Positions 8,977 through 17,157 of a stretch of 64,000 nt of DNA are shown here, in pieces. Every line of letters begins with the position of its first letter. Position 1 is the first letter of the stretch. The stretch is from contig CAAFLF010000017.1 in the NCBI GenBank assembly GCA_900763685.1, positions 24,362 to 88,361 on the forward strand, given 5' to 3'. The notes under the pieces were generated by a model. That model was not told the origin of the DNA. It was given only the letters and a program-made list of their open reading frames with translations, and ran no database searches. The position numbers and the translations under genes were made by a program. The DNA comes from an uncultured Oscillospiraceae bacterium (GTDB taxonomy: Bacteria; Bacillota; Clostridia; Oscillospirales; Oscillospiraceae).

Positions 8977-9010
8977 TTAACGGAATGGTAACAGCCTTTT
9001 CTGCTATAAT
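8977..9010 (+). promoter_or_regulatory. Promoter with 11-bp direct repeat upstream of the TIM-barrel gene
   Basis: TTAACG (8977-8982) and GTAACA (8988-8993) are 11 bp apart and the consensus -10 TATAAT (9005-9010) follows after 11 bases, exactly the geometry at 4104-4137. Probably bound by an OmpR-family regulator. Confidence 0.55.
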
Positions 9011-9132
9011 AGTGCCGTCGCGAGGAGCTCGCTTCGGCGGGCCCCCACTTTTTCCCGCCGGAAGGCCCTGTCTTTCGGCGAAGGACCCACCCTGGCGTCC
9101 GGAGGACGCCTCTGCCCAGGAAAGGAGGACCC

Positions 9133-9837
9133 ATGTCCCAGCAGCTCAAGACCAAAATGGTGAAAACGGTGCCCAGCTACACCGGCACCCTTCGCAGCCA
9201 CTCCCTGTCCCTGCCCCACTGCGTCAGTGAGTGCGGCGGCATCCGCATCTTTGGAAAGCGGGTGAAATCCCTGGCCTTCACCACGGACGTCGCCATCGTG
9301 AAGAACATCAACGCCGACGCCATCATGGCCGTCTACCCCTTCACGCCCCAGCCCGTCATCGCGGACGCCATCATCAGCGTGGCGGATGTGCCGGTCTTCG
9401 TGGGCGTGGGCGGCGGCGTCACCAGCGGGATGCGCTCCTACCGTCTCGCCATCCAGGCGGAGCACCAGGGCGCCTTCGGCGTGGTGCTGAACGCCCCCAT
9501 CCCCAACGATGTGGTCCGCCTCATCAAGGAAGATGTGGACATCCCGGTGGTGGTCACCGTGGTCTCCGAGACCACCGATATCCAGGCCAGACTGGACGCC
9601 GGGGCGGACATCCTGAATGTCTCCGGCGCCGCCCGGACGCCGGAGATCGTGGCCCATATCCGCAAGCGCTTCCCGGAGGTCCCCATCATCGCCACCGGCG
9701 GCCCCACGGATGAGAGCATCCTCGCCACCATCCGGGCCGGGGCCAACGCCATCACCTATACGCCGCCCACCTCCGCCGCCCTCTTCGCCCGCAGCATGGA
9801 ACGCTACCGGGAGGCGGAGGCTCCCGCCGAGGACTGA
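9133..9837 (+). CDS. TIM-barrel protein of unknown function
   Basis: The 234-residue product has repeating beta/alpha units and two late loops typical of a phosphate- or FMN-binding barrel: DILNVSGAARTPEIV (about 155-170) and IIATGGPT...GANAITYTPP (about 183-212). This recalls ThiG, NanE and nitronate-monooxygenase-type barrels, but none matches well enough to name. A Gly-rich segment VGVGGGVTSGMRSYR lies near residue 100. AAAGGAGGA precedes ATG 9133. The promoter carries the 11-bp direct repeat, so the gene may belong to the same regulon as the KdpDE-like operon. Confidence 0.7.
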   Translation: MSQQLKTKMVKTVPSYTGTLRSHSLSLPHCVSECGGIRIFGKRVKSLAFTTDVAIVKNINADAIMAVYPFTPQPVIADAIISVADVPVFVGVGGGVTSGMRSYRLAIQAEHQGAFGVVLNAPIPNDVVRLIKEDVDIPVVVTVVSETTDIQARLDAGADILNVSGAARTPEIVAHIRKRFPEVPIIATGGPTDESILATIRAGANAITYTPPTSAALFARSMERYREAEAPAED

Positions 9838-9865
9838 TCCCCTGTCCCCCGGAGACGGAGAACGC

Positions 9866-9907
9866 CCGTCCCCTTCCGGCCTCTGCCGGGAGGGGACGGT
9901 TTGTCTT
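9866..9907 (+). terminator. Intrinsic terminator after the TIM-barrel gene
   Basis: CCGTCCCCTTCC (9866-9877) can pair with GGGAGGGGACGG (9888-9899) around a GC-rich loop, followed by TTTGTCTTT. Confidence 0.65.
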
Positions 9908-10012
9908 TCCCTGACGAACAGGATTTCCAAAAATGGCGGAAAATTGGTAGGACCTCATGCTCTTTGTTTACATACAACTGAGGCAAGATAAGACATCATA
10001 ACCGGCAAAAAA

Positions 10013-10037
10013 TGTGCGATTTCAGCAAATCCGCACA
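10013..10037. repeat. Imperfect palindrome upstream of the cstA promoter
   Basis: TGTGCGATTT and AAATCCGCACA face each other across CAGC. It lies 34 bp before the predicted -35 of cstA and could be an activator or repressor site; nothing identifies the binding protein. Confidence 0.35.
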
Positions 10038-10070
10038 AAGGCCGACAGAAATTTTGTGATAATTTGCCGC

Positions 10071-10099
10071 TTGATTTTCATTCGAAATTTGAATAATAT
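10071..10099 (+). promoter_or_regulatory. Predicted cstA promoter
   Basis: TTGATT (10071-10076) and TAATAT (10094-10099) are 17 bp apart. Transcription would start near 10106, giving a 5' leader of about 365 bases. Confidence 0.6.
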
Positions 10100-10105
10100 G
10101 TGACC

Positions 10106-10472
10106 GACAGAGAGGGGAAAAAACGTTTTCACCCTCACTTTCCGCGCCACGATCCCGAGGACCCGGGAGAAGCGGCGGCTGGTTGGACCGGCTCAGTCCT
10201 TCCGCCGCCGGAGAACGGCGGGCGGGCTGGGAGCCCTCCCACCCGCCGGGCTTCCTGTCTGATGGACAAGCGGCGCGCTCTTCCGGCGGAGGAGACTTCC
10301 CCCGGGAGACGTTCCCACCGCGGGCGGCGGCCCCATCTCTTCCGGAAGAGGGACGGGAGACGCCGCTGGGCCCCTGCCGGGCGAGGCCGCCCCCGGCAGC
10401 GGCGGCATCCGGCGCGGCCACCCAACGAAAAGCGAGAAAAAATCAAGAGGAGCATTTAAGGAGGAGAGAATA
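10106..10472 (+). promoter_or_regulatory. Long GC-rich structured 5' leader of cstA
   Basis: No convincing gene lies in this 367-base stretch. Several strong stems are visible: GCGGCGG near 10171 with CCGCCGC near 10200, GGCGGGCTGGGAG with CTCCCACCCGCC (about 10217-10244), and CTGCCGGG with CCCCGGCAG (about 10375-10400). No T-run terminator is evident; AAGGAGG lies just before the start codon. It may be a cis-regulatory RNA controlling cstA translation or stability, but it matches no riboswitch class I can recognise. Confidence 0.4.
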
Positions 10473-11996
10473 ATGCTTAGCTTTCTGATCTGTCTTGCGC
10501 TGCTGATCGGCGGGTACTTCATCTACGGCAAGGTCGTGGAGAATACCTTTGGCCCCGATGACCGGGAGACCCCGGCCGTCAAGATCAACGACGGCGTGGA
10601 CTACGTCGTTCTGCCCCAGTGGAAGCTGTTCATGATCCAGCTTCTGAACATCGCCGGCCTCGGCCCCATCTTCGGTGCCCTGCAGGGCGCTCTCTGGGGC
10701 CCCATCGTCTTCCTGTGGATCACCTTCGGCACCATCTTCGCCGGTGCCGTTCATGATTACTTCTCCGGCATGATGAGCGAGCGCAACGAGGGCGCTTCCA
10801 TCTCCGAGATCTCCGGCATCTACCTGGGCGGCGCCATGAAGAACGTCATGCGCGTCTTCAGCGTGGTGCTGCTGGTGATGGTCGGTACCGTCTTCGCCGT
10901 GGGCCCCGCCGGCCTTATCGTGGAGCTCTTCAAGCAGGGCGGCCATGAGGGTGTTGTGGCTACCACCCTCTTCTGGCTCATTATCATCCTGGTCTACTAC
11001 TTCATCGCGACCTTCCTCTCCATCGATAAGATCATCGGCAAGATCTATCCCGTCTTCGGCATCTGCCTCATCATCATGGCCGTGGGCGTCATCATCGGCA
11101 TCTTCGTGAAGCCCGAGTTCACCATCCCCGAGCTGTGGGATCACTTCGGCTCCATGCATCCCTCCGGCACCCCCGTCTGGAGCTTCATGTTCATCACCGT
11201 GGCCTGCGGCGCCATCTCCGGCTTCCATTCCACCCAGAGCCCCCTGATGGCCCGCTGCATGAAGAGCGAGAAGCAGGGTCACTTCGTGTTCTACGGCGCC
11301 ATGGTCTCCGAGGGCATCATCGCCCTGATCTGGGCCGCCGCCGGCTGCGCCCTGTATGAGACCACCGGCGGCCTGAACACCGGCCTGGCCGCCGCTCTCG
11401 CCAACGGTCAGTCCGCCGCCATCTATGATGTCTGCGCCAAGACCATGGGCGGCATCGGCATCGCCCTCGCCATGCTGGGCGTCATCGCCTGCCCCATCAC
11501 CTCCGGCGATACCGCGTTCCGTTCCGCCCGTCTGGTGCTGGCTGACTGGTTCAAGATGGACCAGAAGAGCTGGAAGAACCGCCTCATCCTCTGCATCCCC
11601 GTGCTGGGCATCGGCGCCATCCTGGGCATCGGCAACGCCACCGGCCACATCGACTACTCCATCATCTGGCGTTACTTCAGCTGGACCAACCAGACCCTGG
11701 CCATGATCGTTCTGTGGGCCGCTTCCATGTACCTCTACTACAACAAGAAGAACTACTGGATCACCGCTGTCCCCGCCACCTTCATGAGCGCCGTCTCCGC
11801 CACCTACTTCATGCTGGGCAACGAGTGCCTGGGCAAGTTCATCAACCTGAAGGCCGCTGACGGCAGCTTCGCCGGTTACAACACCGCCGTGGCTTACCCC
11901 ATCGGCATCGTGGTGGCTGTCCTGTTCCTGGGCATCTTCCTGTACACCATCAAGAAGCGCAATCCCCAGCCTCACTACGAGACACTGCATAAGTAA
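10473..11996 (+). CDS. cstA: CstA-family carbon starvation / pyruvate or peptide transporter
   Basis: The 507-residue polytopic membrane protein has more than a dozen hydrophobic segments and CstA signatures: GPIFGALQGALWGP, GTIFAGAVHDYFSGMMS, GAISGFHSTQSPLMAR and the CPITSGDTAFRSAR block. Family members import pyruvate or peptides; which one applies here is not determinable. It is a short form compared with the about 700-residue enterobacterial proteins, as is common in Clostridia. Codon choice includes more T-ending codons (GGT, GCT, CGT) than its neighbours, suggesting high expression. It is a single-gene unit with its own promoter, long leader and terminator. Confidence 0.93.
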   Translation: MLSFLICLALLIGGYFIYGKVVENTFGPDDRETPAVKINDGVDYVVLPQWKLFMIQLLNIAGLGPIFGALQGALWGPIVFLWITFGTIFAGAVHDYFSGMMSERNEGASISEISGIYLGGAMKNVMRVFSVVLLVMVGTVFAVGPAGLIVELFKQGGHEGVVATTLFWLIIILVYYFIATFLSIDKIIGKIYPVFGICLIIMAVGVIIGIFVKPEFTIPELWDHFGSMHPSGTPVWSFMFITVACGAISGFHSTQSPLMARCMKSEKQGHFVFYGAMVSEGIIALIWAAAGCALYETTGGLNTGLAAALANGQSAAIYDVCAKTMGGIGIALAMLGVIACPITSGDTAFRSARLVLADWFKMDQKSWKNRLILCIPVLGIGAILGIGNATGHIDYSIIWRYFSWTNQTLAMIVLWAASMYLYYNKKNYWITAVPATFMSAVSATYFMLGNECLGKFINLKAADGSFAGYNTAVAYPIGIVVAVLFLGIFLYTIKKRNPQPHYETLHK

Positions 11997-12010
11997 TTCA
12001 CCACCCCAAA

Positions 12011-12043
12011 GGGCGGCAGGGGGAACCCTGCCGCCCTCTTTCC
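12011..12043 (+). terminator. Intrinsic terminator after cstA
   Basis: Perfect 11-bp stem GGGCGGCAGGG (12011-12021) with CCCTGCCGCCC (12026-12036), GGAA loop, then TCTTTCCC. Confidence 0.85.
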
Positions 12044-12074
12044 CGTGTTGACGGGGGAAAAGAGGAGGATCGCT

Positions 12075-13067
12075 ATGACAAAGGCCCTCAGCCGTTCCCA
12101 GCTCCCCAAGGAGACGCTTTCGGCGGATAAGAAGGCCTGCCGCCGCTTCGGCCCCTGCGGGGTCGGAGAGCAGGCCCTGTACCTCAACAGCTTCTGGTTT
12201 GAGCGTTTTTACTATGTGCCCATCGCCGCCGTGCGCCGGGTCTTCAAGCGGGTGGCCATGAGCCAGGGCGGCTTCACCGGAAAAGGCGCCTTCGGCACCA
12301 TTCCCTATCTCGTGGTGGAGTATGACGACGGGCAGCAGAAGCAGTGCACCTTCAAGCGGGAGGAGGATGTGGACCTGCTGCTGGCGCACCTCGCCGCCGT
12401 CCACCCGGAGATCCCGGGGATGAGCCGGGACGGCGAGCGCCGCCTCGCGAAGAAGGCCGAGAAGGAGGCCAAGCGCTACCTGAAGGAGCTCTCTCCCCAG
12501 GCCGAGAAGGCCCGGCAGGAGCTGGAGCAGGCCAAGGCCACCCTTCAGAAAAAGCCGGAGCTCTGCGCCCGGCTCTCCGCCGCCGCCAAGGCCAAGCGCA
12601 TCGACGACCGGAGCAACCACGCCTACCGCTGGGTGGCCCTGGCCATCATGCTGGCGGGCTTCATCGCCCTGGTCTACGGCATCCGCAGCCTGGTACAGAA
12701 GGATACCTCCGGCCTCTACTTCCTGCTGCTGGGCCTGGCCGCCATCTTCCTCTTCTCCGGCCTCCACGTCTTCCCCACGGCCAAGAATAACCGCAAGGCC
12801 ATCGCCAAGGAGTGGCAGGATTCCATCGCCGCCATGGAAAAGGCCCTGCCCATCGGCTTCCCGGTGCCCGCCCGCTACGCCCACCCCATCGTCCTGGACC
12901 GGATGATCCGGGTCCTGCGGGAGGGCCGGGCCCAGACCGCGGCCGAGGCCCTGGCCCAGGTGAAGGAAGACCTGAAGGCCCTCACCGCCGATGTCCAGGT
13001 GGAGCAGGAGGAGCACGACGAGGTGGTGGCCATCAAGCCCATGTTCCTGCTGCAGGATTACCAGTAA
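12075..13067 (+). CDS. Predicted membrane protein with coiled-coil, unknown function
   Basis: The 330-residue product has a soluble N-terminal part (residues 1-115) with alternating strands such as ERFYYVPIAAVRRVFKR, which looks PH-like. A highly charged helical stretch rich in Lys/Glu (about 118-180) follows, then two hydrophobic helices (about 190-210 and 214-233) and a helical acidic tail. I choose ATG 12075, preceded by AGAGGAGG at 12061-12068; a TTG-started extension is possible but lacks a site. Single-gene unit between two terminators. Function unknown. Confidence 0.7.
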   Translation: MTKALSRSQLPKETLSADKKACRRFGPCGVGEQALYLNSFWFERFYYVPIAAVRRVFKRVAMSQGGFTGKGAFGTIPYLVVEYDDGQQKQCTFKREEDVDLLLAHLAAVHPEIPGMSRDGERRLAKKAEKEAKRYLKELSPQAEKARQELEQAKATLQKKPELCARLSAAAKAKRIDDRSNHAYRWVALAIMLAGFIALVYGIRSLVQKDTSGLYFLLLGLAAIFLFSGLHVFPTAKNNRKAIAKEWQDSIAAMEKALPIGFPVPARYAHPIVLDRMIRVLREGRAQTAAEALAQVKEDLKALTADVQVEQEEHDEVVAIKPMFLLQDYQ

Positions 13068-13080
13068 GAAAGCGTTAAAA

Positions 13081-13107
13081 AGGAAGCCCGGGAGGGCTTC
13101 CTTTTTC
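13081..13107 (+). terminator. Intrinsic terminator
   Basis: Stem AGGAAGCCC (13081-13089) with GGGCTTCCT (13094-13102), loop GGGA, then T-rich tail. Confidence 0.85.
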
Positions 13108-13126
13108 CCGTTTCCGCCGCCTTGCC

Positions 13127-13155
13127 TTGCGGCGGGGCGCGTCCTGTGCTAGAAT
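13127..13155 (+). promoter_or_regulatory. Promoter of the site-2-protease-like gene
   Basis: TTGCGG (13127-13132), 17-bp spacer, extended -10 TGC-TAGAAT ending at 13155. Confidence 0.6.
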
Positions 13156-13181
13156 GGGGGAAACGAAGGGAGGGATCCCCA

Positions 13182-14324
13182 ATGCGGAAGGGAAAACGTT
13201 TCCCCTGGGGACAGGTCATCGGCGTGGGACTGTCTGTTGCCATGGGGGTGGGCTGCGGCGTGGTGATGACCAGCTGGTTTGACCGCTGCCCGGCGGGCGT
13301 ATCCCGCCCCCTCTGGGCGCTGGGGCTGGCGGCGGCCTTTCTCCTGGCCCTCCTGGCCCAGATCACCCTGCACGAGGGCGGGCACCTGGTCTGCGGGCTG
13401 CGCTCGGGCTACCGCTTCTGCTCCTTCCGGGTGGGGAGCCTCATGTGGATGCGCGCGGAAGACGGCCGCTTGCGGCTCCGCCGTCTCCGTCTCGCCGGCA
13501 CCGGCGGCCAGTGCCTGATGGCCCCACCGGACATGGTGGGCGGGCGCCTGCCCGTGACGCTCTATAACTTCGGCGGGGCGCTGGCGAACCTGCTGACGGC
13601 GGCGCTGAGTCTGGCGCTGTACGGTCCCGCCCGGAGGGTGCCGCTGCTGGCGGCGTTCCTCCTCTTCCTCGCGGTCATCGGCGGTTTTTCGGCGGCCATG
13701 AACGGCATCCCACTGCGGTTGAACGGCATCACCAACGACGGCCGCAACGCCCTGTCCCTCCAAAAGGACCCGGCGGCCCTCCGGGCCTTCTGGGTACAGA
13801 TGAGGGTGGCGGCGGCCCAGGCCCAGGGCCTCCGGCTCCGGGAGATGCCGGGGGACTGGTTCTCAATGCCCCCGGACGAGGCGCTCCAAAACCCCATGAC
13901 GGCGGCCCAGGGCGTCCTGGCCTGCAATCGCCTGATGGATGAGGGGCGGCTCGCTGAGGCGGACCGGGCCATGGCCCACCTGCTGGCGGTATCCCAGGGC
14001 GTGGTGGGGCTGCACCGGGGGCTCCTGGTCTGCGACCGGGTGACGGTGGAGCTGCTGGGGGAGGCCCGGCCAGAGGTCCTGAAGGGCTTCCTGACGCCGG
14101 GGCAGGAGAAGTTCATGGGGCAGATGAAGCGCTTCCCCTCGGTGCTGCGGACCCGCTACCTCTACGCCCTGCTGGCGGAGGGGGACGCCGCCAGGGCGGC
14201 GGCCATCCGGGAGCGGTTTGAGCGGGTGGCCAAGACCTACCCCTACCCGGCGGACATCGCCTCCGAGCGGGAGCTGCTGGCCCTGGGGGACGCCAGGGCG
14301 GCGGAAGCGGCCCGGGAGGGATAA
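13182..14324 (+). CDS. Predicted membrane metalloprotease of the M50 (site-2 protease) type
   Basis: The 380-residue protein begins with a hydrophobic helix, then a second one carrying the zinc motif HEGGH (HExxH) near residue 80, and later YNFGGALANL, the position where M50 peptidases carry a third ligand Asp in NxxPxxxLDGG; here that Asp is not evident. Further hydrophobic helices lie at about 130-180, and the C-terminal half is a soluble helical region rich in Ala, Leu and Arg that looks repeat-like. I start at ATG 13182, seven bases after AGGGAGGG; an upstream in-frame ATG at 13122 lies inside the promoter. Proteolytic activity is uncertain because of the weak second motif. Confidence 0.7.
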   Translation: MRKGKRFPWGQVIGVGLSVAMGVGCGVVMTSWFDRCPAGVSRPLWALGLAAAFLLALLAQITLHEGGHLVCGLRSGYRFCSFRVGSLMWMRAEDGRLRLRRLRLAGTGGQCLMAPPDMVGGRLPVTLYNFGGALANLLTAALSLALYGPARRVPLLAAFLLFLAVIGGFSAAMNGIPLRLNGITNDGRNALSLQKDPAALRAFWVQMRVAAAQAQGLRLREMPGDWFSMPPDEALQNPMTAAQGVLACNRLMDEGRLAEADRAMAHLLAVSQGVVGLHRGLLVCDRVTVELLGEARPEVLKGFLTPGQEKFMGQMKRFPSVLRTRYLYALLAEGDAARAAAIRERFERVAKTYPYPADIASERELLALGDARAAEAAREG

Positions 14325-14329
14325 AAAAG

Positions 14330-14360
14330 AAAGAGGACCGGTCCTCCGGTCCTCTTTTTC
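14330..14360. terminator. Bidirectional intrinsic terminator
   Basis: Stem AGAGGACCGG (14332-14341) with CCGGTCCTCT (14346-14355), TCCT loop, flanked by A-rich left and T5 right sequence; serves the convergent genes either side. Confidence 0.85.
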
Positions 14361-14361
14361 C

Positions 14362-15174
14362 TTACTTCCAGCGGTATTCCGCGACCTGGCCGCGGGCCTC
14401 CATGCCGATCTTCTGGTAGGCCCGGTTGGAGGAGGGGTTCCCCGCGTCGGCGTAGAGCATGGGCGTGAGGCCCTGGGCCAGGAGCTTCTCGCAGAGGGCG
14501 GCGGTGAGCATCCCGGCGTAGCCCCGGCCCCGGCTGTTCCGCTCCGTCACCACGGTGTTGATCCGGCCCATCCCGCCGCCGATATGGGCGATCATGGCCA
14601 TGGCCCGGATGTCCCCGTCCTCCCAGAGGAGCAGACGGTCCGAGCCCACCATGGCCTGGGCGAAGTCCGCCGCCGCGGCCTCCGGCACCTCCTGGCCCTC
14701 GGCGTCCAGGGCCATCTGCCGCAGGAGAGCGGCCATCACGGGGCGGTGCTCCTCCCGGGGGACCACAGCGCGGCCCCGGAGGGGCAGCGGTTGGAGCTTC
14801 CGGCAGGCGTAGACATTCATGAGCAGCACGGTCTCCGGCGTCAGGCCGCTGCGCTCCGCCGCCTTCCGCAGGACGCCCTGGCCCCGGCCGGGGTCCAGGG
14901 TGGCGTGGAGGGCCGGGCAGCGGGCAAGGCTCTCGGCGAGGCAGGCGGCGGCCTCGTCCTCCGCCGCCTCCGGCAGCTCTTGGGCCAGCCAGACCCAGAG
15001 GGGCGTATCCTCCCGGCTCTGGGCCAGCAGGCAGTGGGCCCCGTCGCTCCGGCAGAGGGCGTCCTCCCGCTCCAGGATCAGGGAGAAGAGGTCGAAGCAG
15101 ACCCGCTCCTCCGCCGTCAGGCGCCGCTCCGCCAGCTTCCGGGCCTCCTCCACTGGGATCCGCCGTGTCTCCAT
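14362..15174 (-). CDS. GNAT-family acetyltransferase
   Basis: The 270-residue protein carries a C-terminal GNAT domain: strand block IRAMAMIAHIGGGMGRINTVV, acetyl-CoA loop ERNSRGRGYAGMLTAALCEK, and the late motif YADAGNPSSNRAYQKIGM typical of N-acetyltransferases. The N-terminal half (about 120 residues) is helical without a recognised domain. ATG 15174 is chosen because AGGAGG lies eight bases upstream. The substrate is unknown. It is convergent with the M50-like gene through the shared terminator. Confidence 0.85.
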   Translation of the reverse strand: METRRIPVEEARKLAERRLTAEERVCFDLFSLILEREDALCRSDGAHCLLAQSREDTPLWVWLAQELPEAAEDEAAACLAESLARCPALHATLDPGRGQGVLRKAAERSGLTPETVLLMNVYACRKLQPLPLRGRAVVPREEHRPVMAALLRQMALDAEGQEVPEAAAADFAQAMVGSDRLLLWEDGDIRAMAMIAHIGGGMGRINTVVTERNSRGRGYAGMLTAALCEKLLAQGLTPMLYADAGNPSSNRAYQKIGMEARGQVAEYRWK

Positions 15175-15314
15175 ACCGTTTTCCTCCTGCCTGCTCGTTT
15201 TCCCCCAGTATACCACGCCGCCCCGGTCCCCGCAAGGGCCCGTTTCTCGGGACGCTTTGTGGAAAAAACAGAGGAAAAGCCTCGCTTTTCCCTGCTTTCC
15301 GGCGGCTTTGCGTC

Positions 15315-15343
15315 TTGCGCCCCGGCGGATTTTCCGCTATACT
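15315..15343 (+). promoter_or_regulatory. Promoter of the flavodiiron protein gene
   Basis: TTGCGC (15315-15320), 17-bp spacer, TATACT (15338-15343). Confidence 0.65.
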
Positions 15344-15399
15344 ATCTCCGGTAAATTTCGCCGCCCCGGCGGCGCGTCTGACGCAAGGAGGAAAAAACG

Positions 15400-16545
15400 A
15401 TGACTGACAGCATCCGCTACGTCGGCGTCAACGATCACGACGTCGATCTCTTCGAGGGCCAGTATGTGGTCCCCAACGGCATGGCCTACAATTCCTACGT
15501 GATCCTGGACGAGAAGGTGGCCATCCTGGACACCGTGGACCACCGCAAGTGTACGGAGTACCTGGAAAACCTGGAAGCCGCCCTCGCGGGCCGGAAGCCG
15601 GACTACCTCGTCATCCACCACATCGAGCCGGACCACGCCTCCAGCGTTCAGGCGGTGGTGGAGCGCTGGCCGGAGGTGAAACTCGTGGGCGGGCCCAAGA
15701 CCTTCCCGCTCCTTGCCCAGTACTTCCCGGGGCTGGACTTCTCCTCCGCCCTCACGGTGAAGGAGGGGGACCAGCTCTCCCTGGGCAGCCACGTGCTCCA
15801 CTTCGTCTCCGCCCCCATGGTCCACTGGCCGGAGGTCATGATGAGCTATGAGAGCACGGAGAAGGTCCTCTTCAGCGCGGACGCCTTCGGCAAGTTCGGC
15901 GCCCTGGACGCCCAGGAGGACTGGGACTGCGAGGCCAGGCGCTACTACTTCAACATCGTGGGCAAGTACGGCACCCAGGTCCAGACCGTTCTCAAGAAGG
16001 CGGCGGGGCTGGACATTGAGACCATCTGCCCCCTCCACGGCCCCATCCTGACGGAGACCATCCCCCACGTGCTGGACCTCTACCAGACCTGGAGCAGCTA
16101 CGGCGTGGAGAGCGAGGGCGTCTTCATCGCCTACGCCAGCCTCCACGGCAACACCGCCGCCGCAGCGGAGAAGCTGGCGGACCTCCTGCGCCAGAAGGGC
16201 TGCCCCAAGGTGACGGTGGCGGATCTCGCCCGCTGCGACATGGCCGAGGCCCTGGAGGACGCCTTCCGCTACGGCAAGATCGTCCTGGCGGCCTCCACCT
16301 ATAACGCCGGGATCATGCCCTTCATGGAGGATTTCCTCCACCATCTCAAGGCCAAGAACTACCAGAAGCGCACCGTGGGCCTGATGGAGAACGGCTCCTG
16401 GGCCCCCTTCGCCGTGAAGGGGATGACGGACATCCTCTCCACCATGAAGGAGATCACCATCCTCCCCGAGACCGTGACCCTCCGGGGTCCCATGAAGGAG
16501 AGCGATTTGCCCGCGATGGAGGCCCTCGCTTCCGCTCTCGTTTGA
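15400..16545 (+). CDS. fprA: FprA-type flavodiiron protein (oxygen/NO reductase)
   Basis: Flavodiiron proteins reduce oxygen to water or NO to N2O in the cytoplasm and protect anaerobes. The beta-lactamase-like domain carries the diiron ligands H74-x-E76-x-D78-H79, H142 (MVHWPE), D161 (SADAFG) and H213 (CPLHGP). From about residue 240 a flavodoxin domain follows, opening FIAYASLHGNTAAAAEKLA for FMN phosphate. The 381-residue length is typical of the core two-domain class, without rubredoxin fusion. AAGGAGG precedes ATG 15400. It is a single-gene unit; its stop codon lies inside a perfect palindrome at 16541. Electrons probably arrive from a rubredoxin or ferredoxin system elsewhere. Confidence 0.95.
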   Translation: MTDSIRYVGVNDHDVDLFEGQYVVPNGMAYNSYVILDEKVAILDTVDHRKCTEYLENLEAALAGRKPDYLVIHHIEPDHASSVQAVVERWPEVKLVGGPKTFPLLAQYFPGLDFSSALTVKEGDQLSLGSHVLHFVSAPMVHWPEVMMSYESTEKVLFSADAFGKFGALDAQEDWDCEARRYYFNIVGKYGTQVQTVLKKAAGLDIETICPLHGPILTETIPHVLDLYQTWSSYGVESEGVFIAYASLHGNTAAAAEKLADLLRQKGCPKVTVADLARCDMAEALEDAFRYGKIVLAASTYNAGIMPFMEDFLHHLKAKNYQKRTVGLMENGSWAPFAVKGMTDILSTMKEITILPETVTLRGPMKESDLPAMEALASALV

Positions 16546-16642
16546 ATGAAGGGTTCCCTTCATTCAAATGAAAAAAGCCCTGCGCCGCCCATTGGGCGGC
16601 GCGATGGCACAAGGCCCCTCCGGCCACGCCGGAGGGGCCTTG
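16541..16642. repeat. Three consecutive strong hairpins after fprA
   Basis: TTTGAATGAAGGG (16541-16553) pairs perfectly with 16556-16568 and includes the fprA stop codon. GCGCCGCCC (16582-16590) pairs with 16594-16602. CAAGGCCCCTCCGGC (16610-16624) pairs with 16628-16642. None has a T-run, so they may stabilise the mRNA 3' end or be a REP-like element. Confidence 0.7.
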
Positions 16643-16720
16643 CACTGCGCTTGGGCGGGCCTTCTGCCACACGTCGCTCCGTGAGAGGAATTTTTCCCGA
16701 CGTGCACGCCGCCGGGAAAA

Positions 16721-16913
16721 ATGATTTGGAGGCTTTTCTCCGGAGTGTTCGCCGGGGATCGTCGCGTATCTCCATTACAGGCAGCCCAAGGGCCGGAAGG
16801 AGAAGCCGAGGATCTTTGGAGTGGGCTCCGTTTTTACGATCCACCCGTATGTCACGTTTGGGATCTTTGTGTCCTGGGTGATCTACGGTCTGTATGTCAT
16901 TGCCTCGTGGTGA
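16721..16913 (+). pseudogene. Frameshifted small membrane protein gene
   Basis: Frame 16721 encodes MIWRLFSGVFAG. At a GGGG run (16754-16757) the continuing sense moves to the next frame, which reads IVAYLHYRQPKGRKEKPR, then a hydrophobic stretch with FVSWVIYGLYVIASW to TGA 16911-16913. Removing one G would give a 63-residue protein with two membrane segments around a basic loop, so I infer a one-base insertion or a sequencing error. The family is not recognised. A terminator follows at 16936. No good ribosome site precedes ATG 16721. Confidence 0.4.
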
Positions 16914-16935
16914 GAACACGCGGCTTGATTTGCCG

Positions 16936-16973
16936 GCGAGGGCGGAGAGGGAAGCTCTCCGCCCTCGCGTTTT
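16936..16973 (+). terminator. Intrinsic terminator
   Basis: Perfect 14-bp stem GCGAGGGCGGAGAG (16936-16949) with CTCTCCGCCCTCGC (16955-16968), then GTTTT. Its presence supports a transcript over the small gene at 16721. Confidence 0.8.
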
Positions 16974-17072
16974 GCCTTGGCCCGGAGGGAGGCCGCTCCC
17001 CTTGAGGACGGGCTTTCCCTTGCGTGCCGGGCCGTAAGCGACATTTTTCTGGCGAAAATGACGATTTTTCCC

Positions 17073-17101
17073 TTGCAAAGCGGGAAGTATCCTGTCATAA
17101 T
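17073..17101 (+). promoter_or_regulatory. Promoter of the YegP-family gene
   Basis: TTGCAA (17073-17078), 17-bp spacer, CATAAT (17096-17101). Confidence 0.65.
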
Positions 17102-17157
17102 AGACACAGTGAAACGCGCAGCGTGGACCGGATACTTGACAGGGAGGTTTTTACAGC

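Noticed and set aside
10443-13016. Very long minus-strand open frame across cstA and the next gene
   Set aside because: It is a GC-rich antisense shadow: composition is dominated by Gly, Ala, Val, Asp and His with no domain, and it runs opposite to two clear genes with proper ribosome sites.
16546-16881. Plus-strand open frame after fprA
   Set aside because: It begins inside a palindrome and crosses two hairpins, reads Arg/Ser/Pro-rich sequence, and the membrane-protein pattern lies in a different frame.
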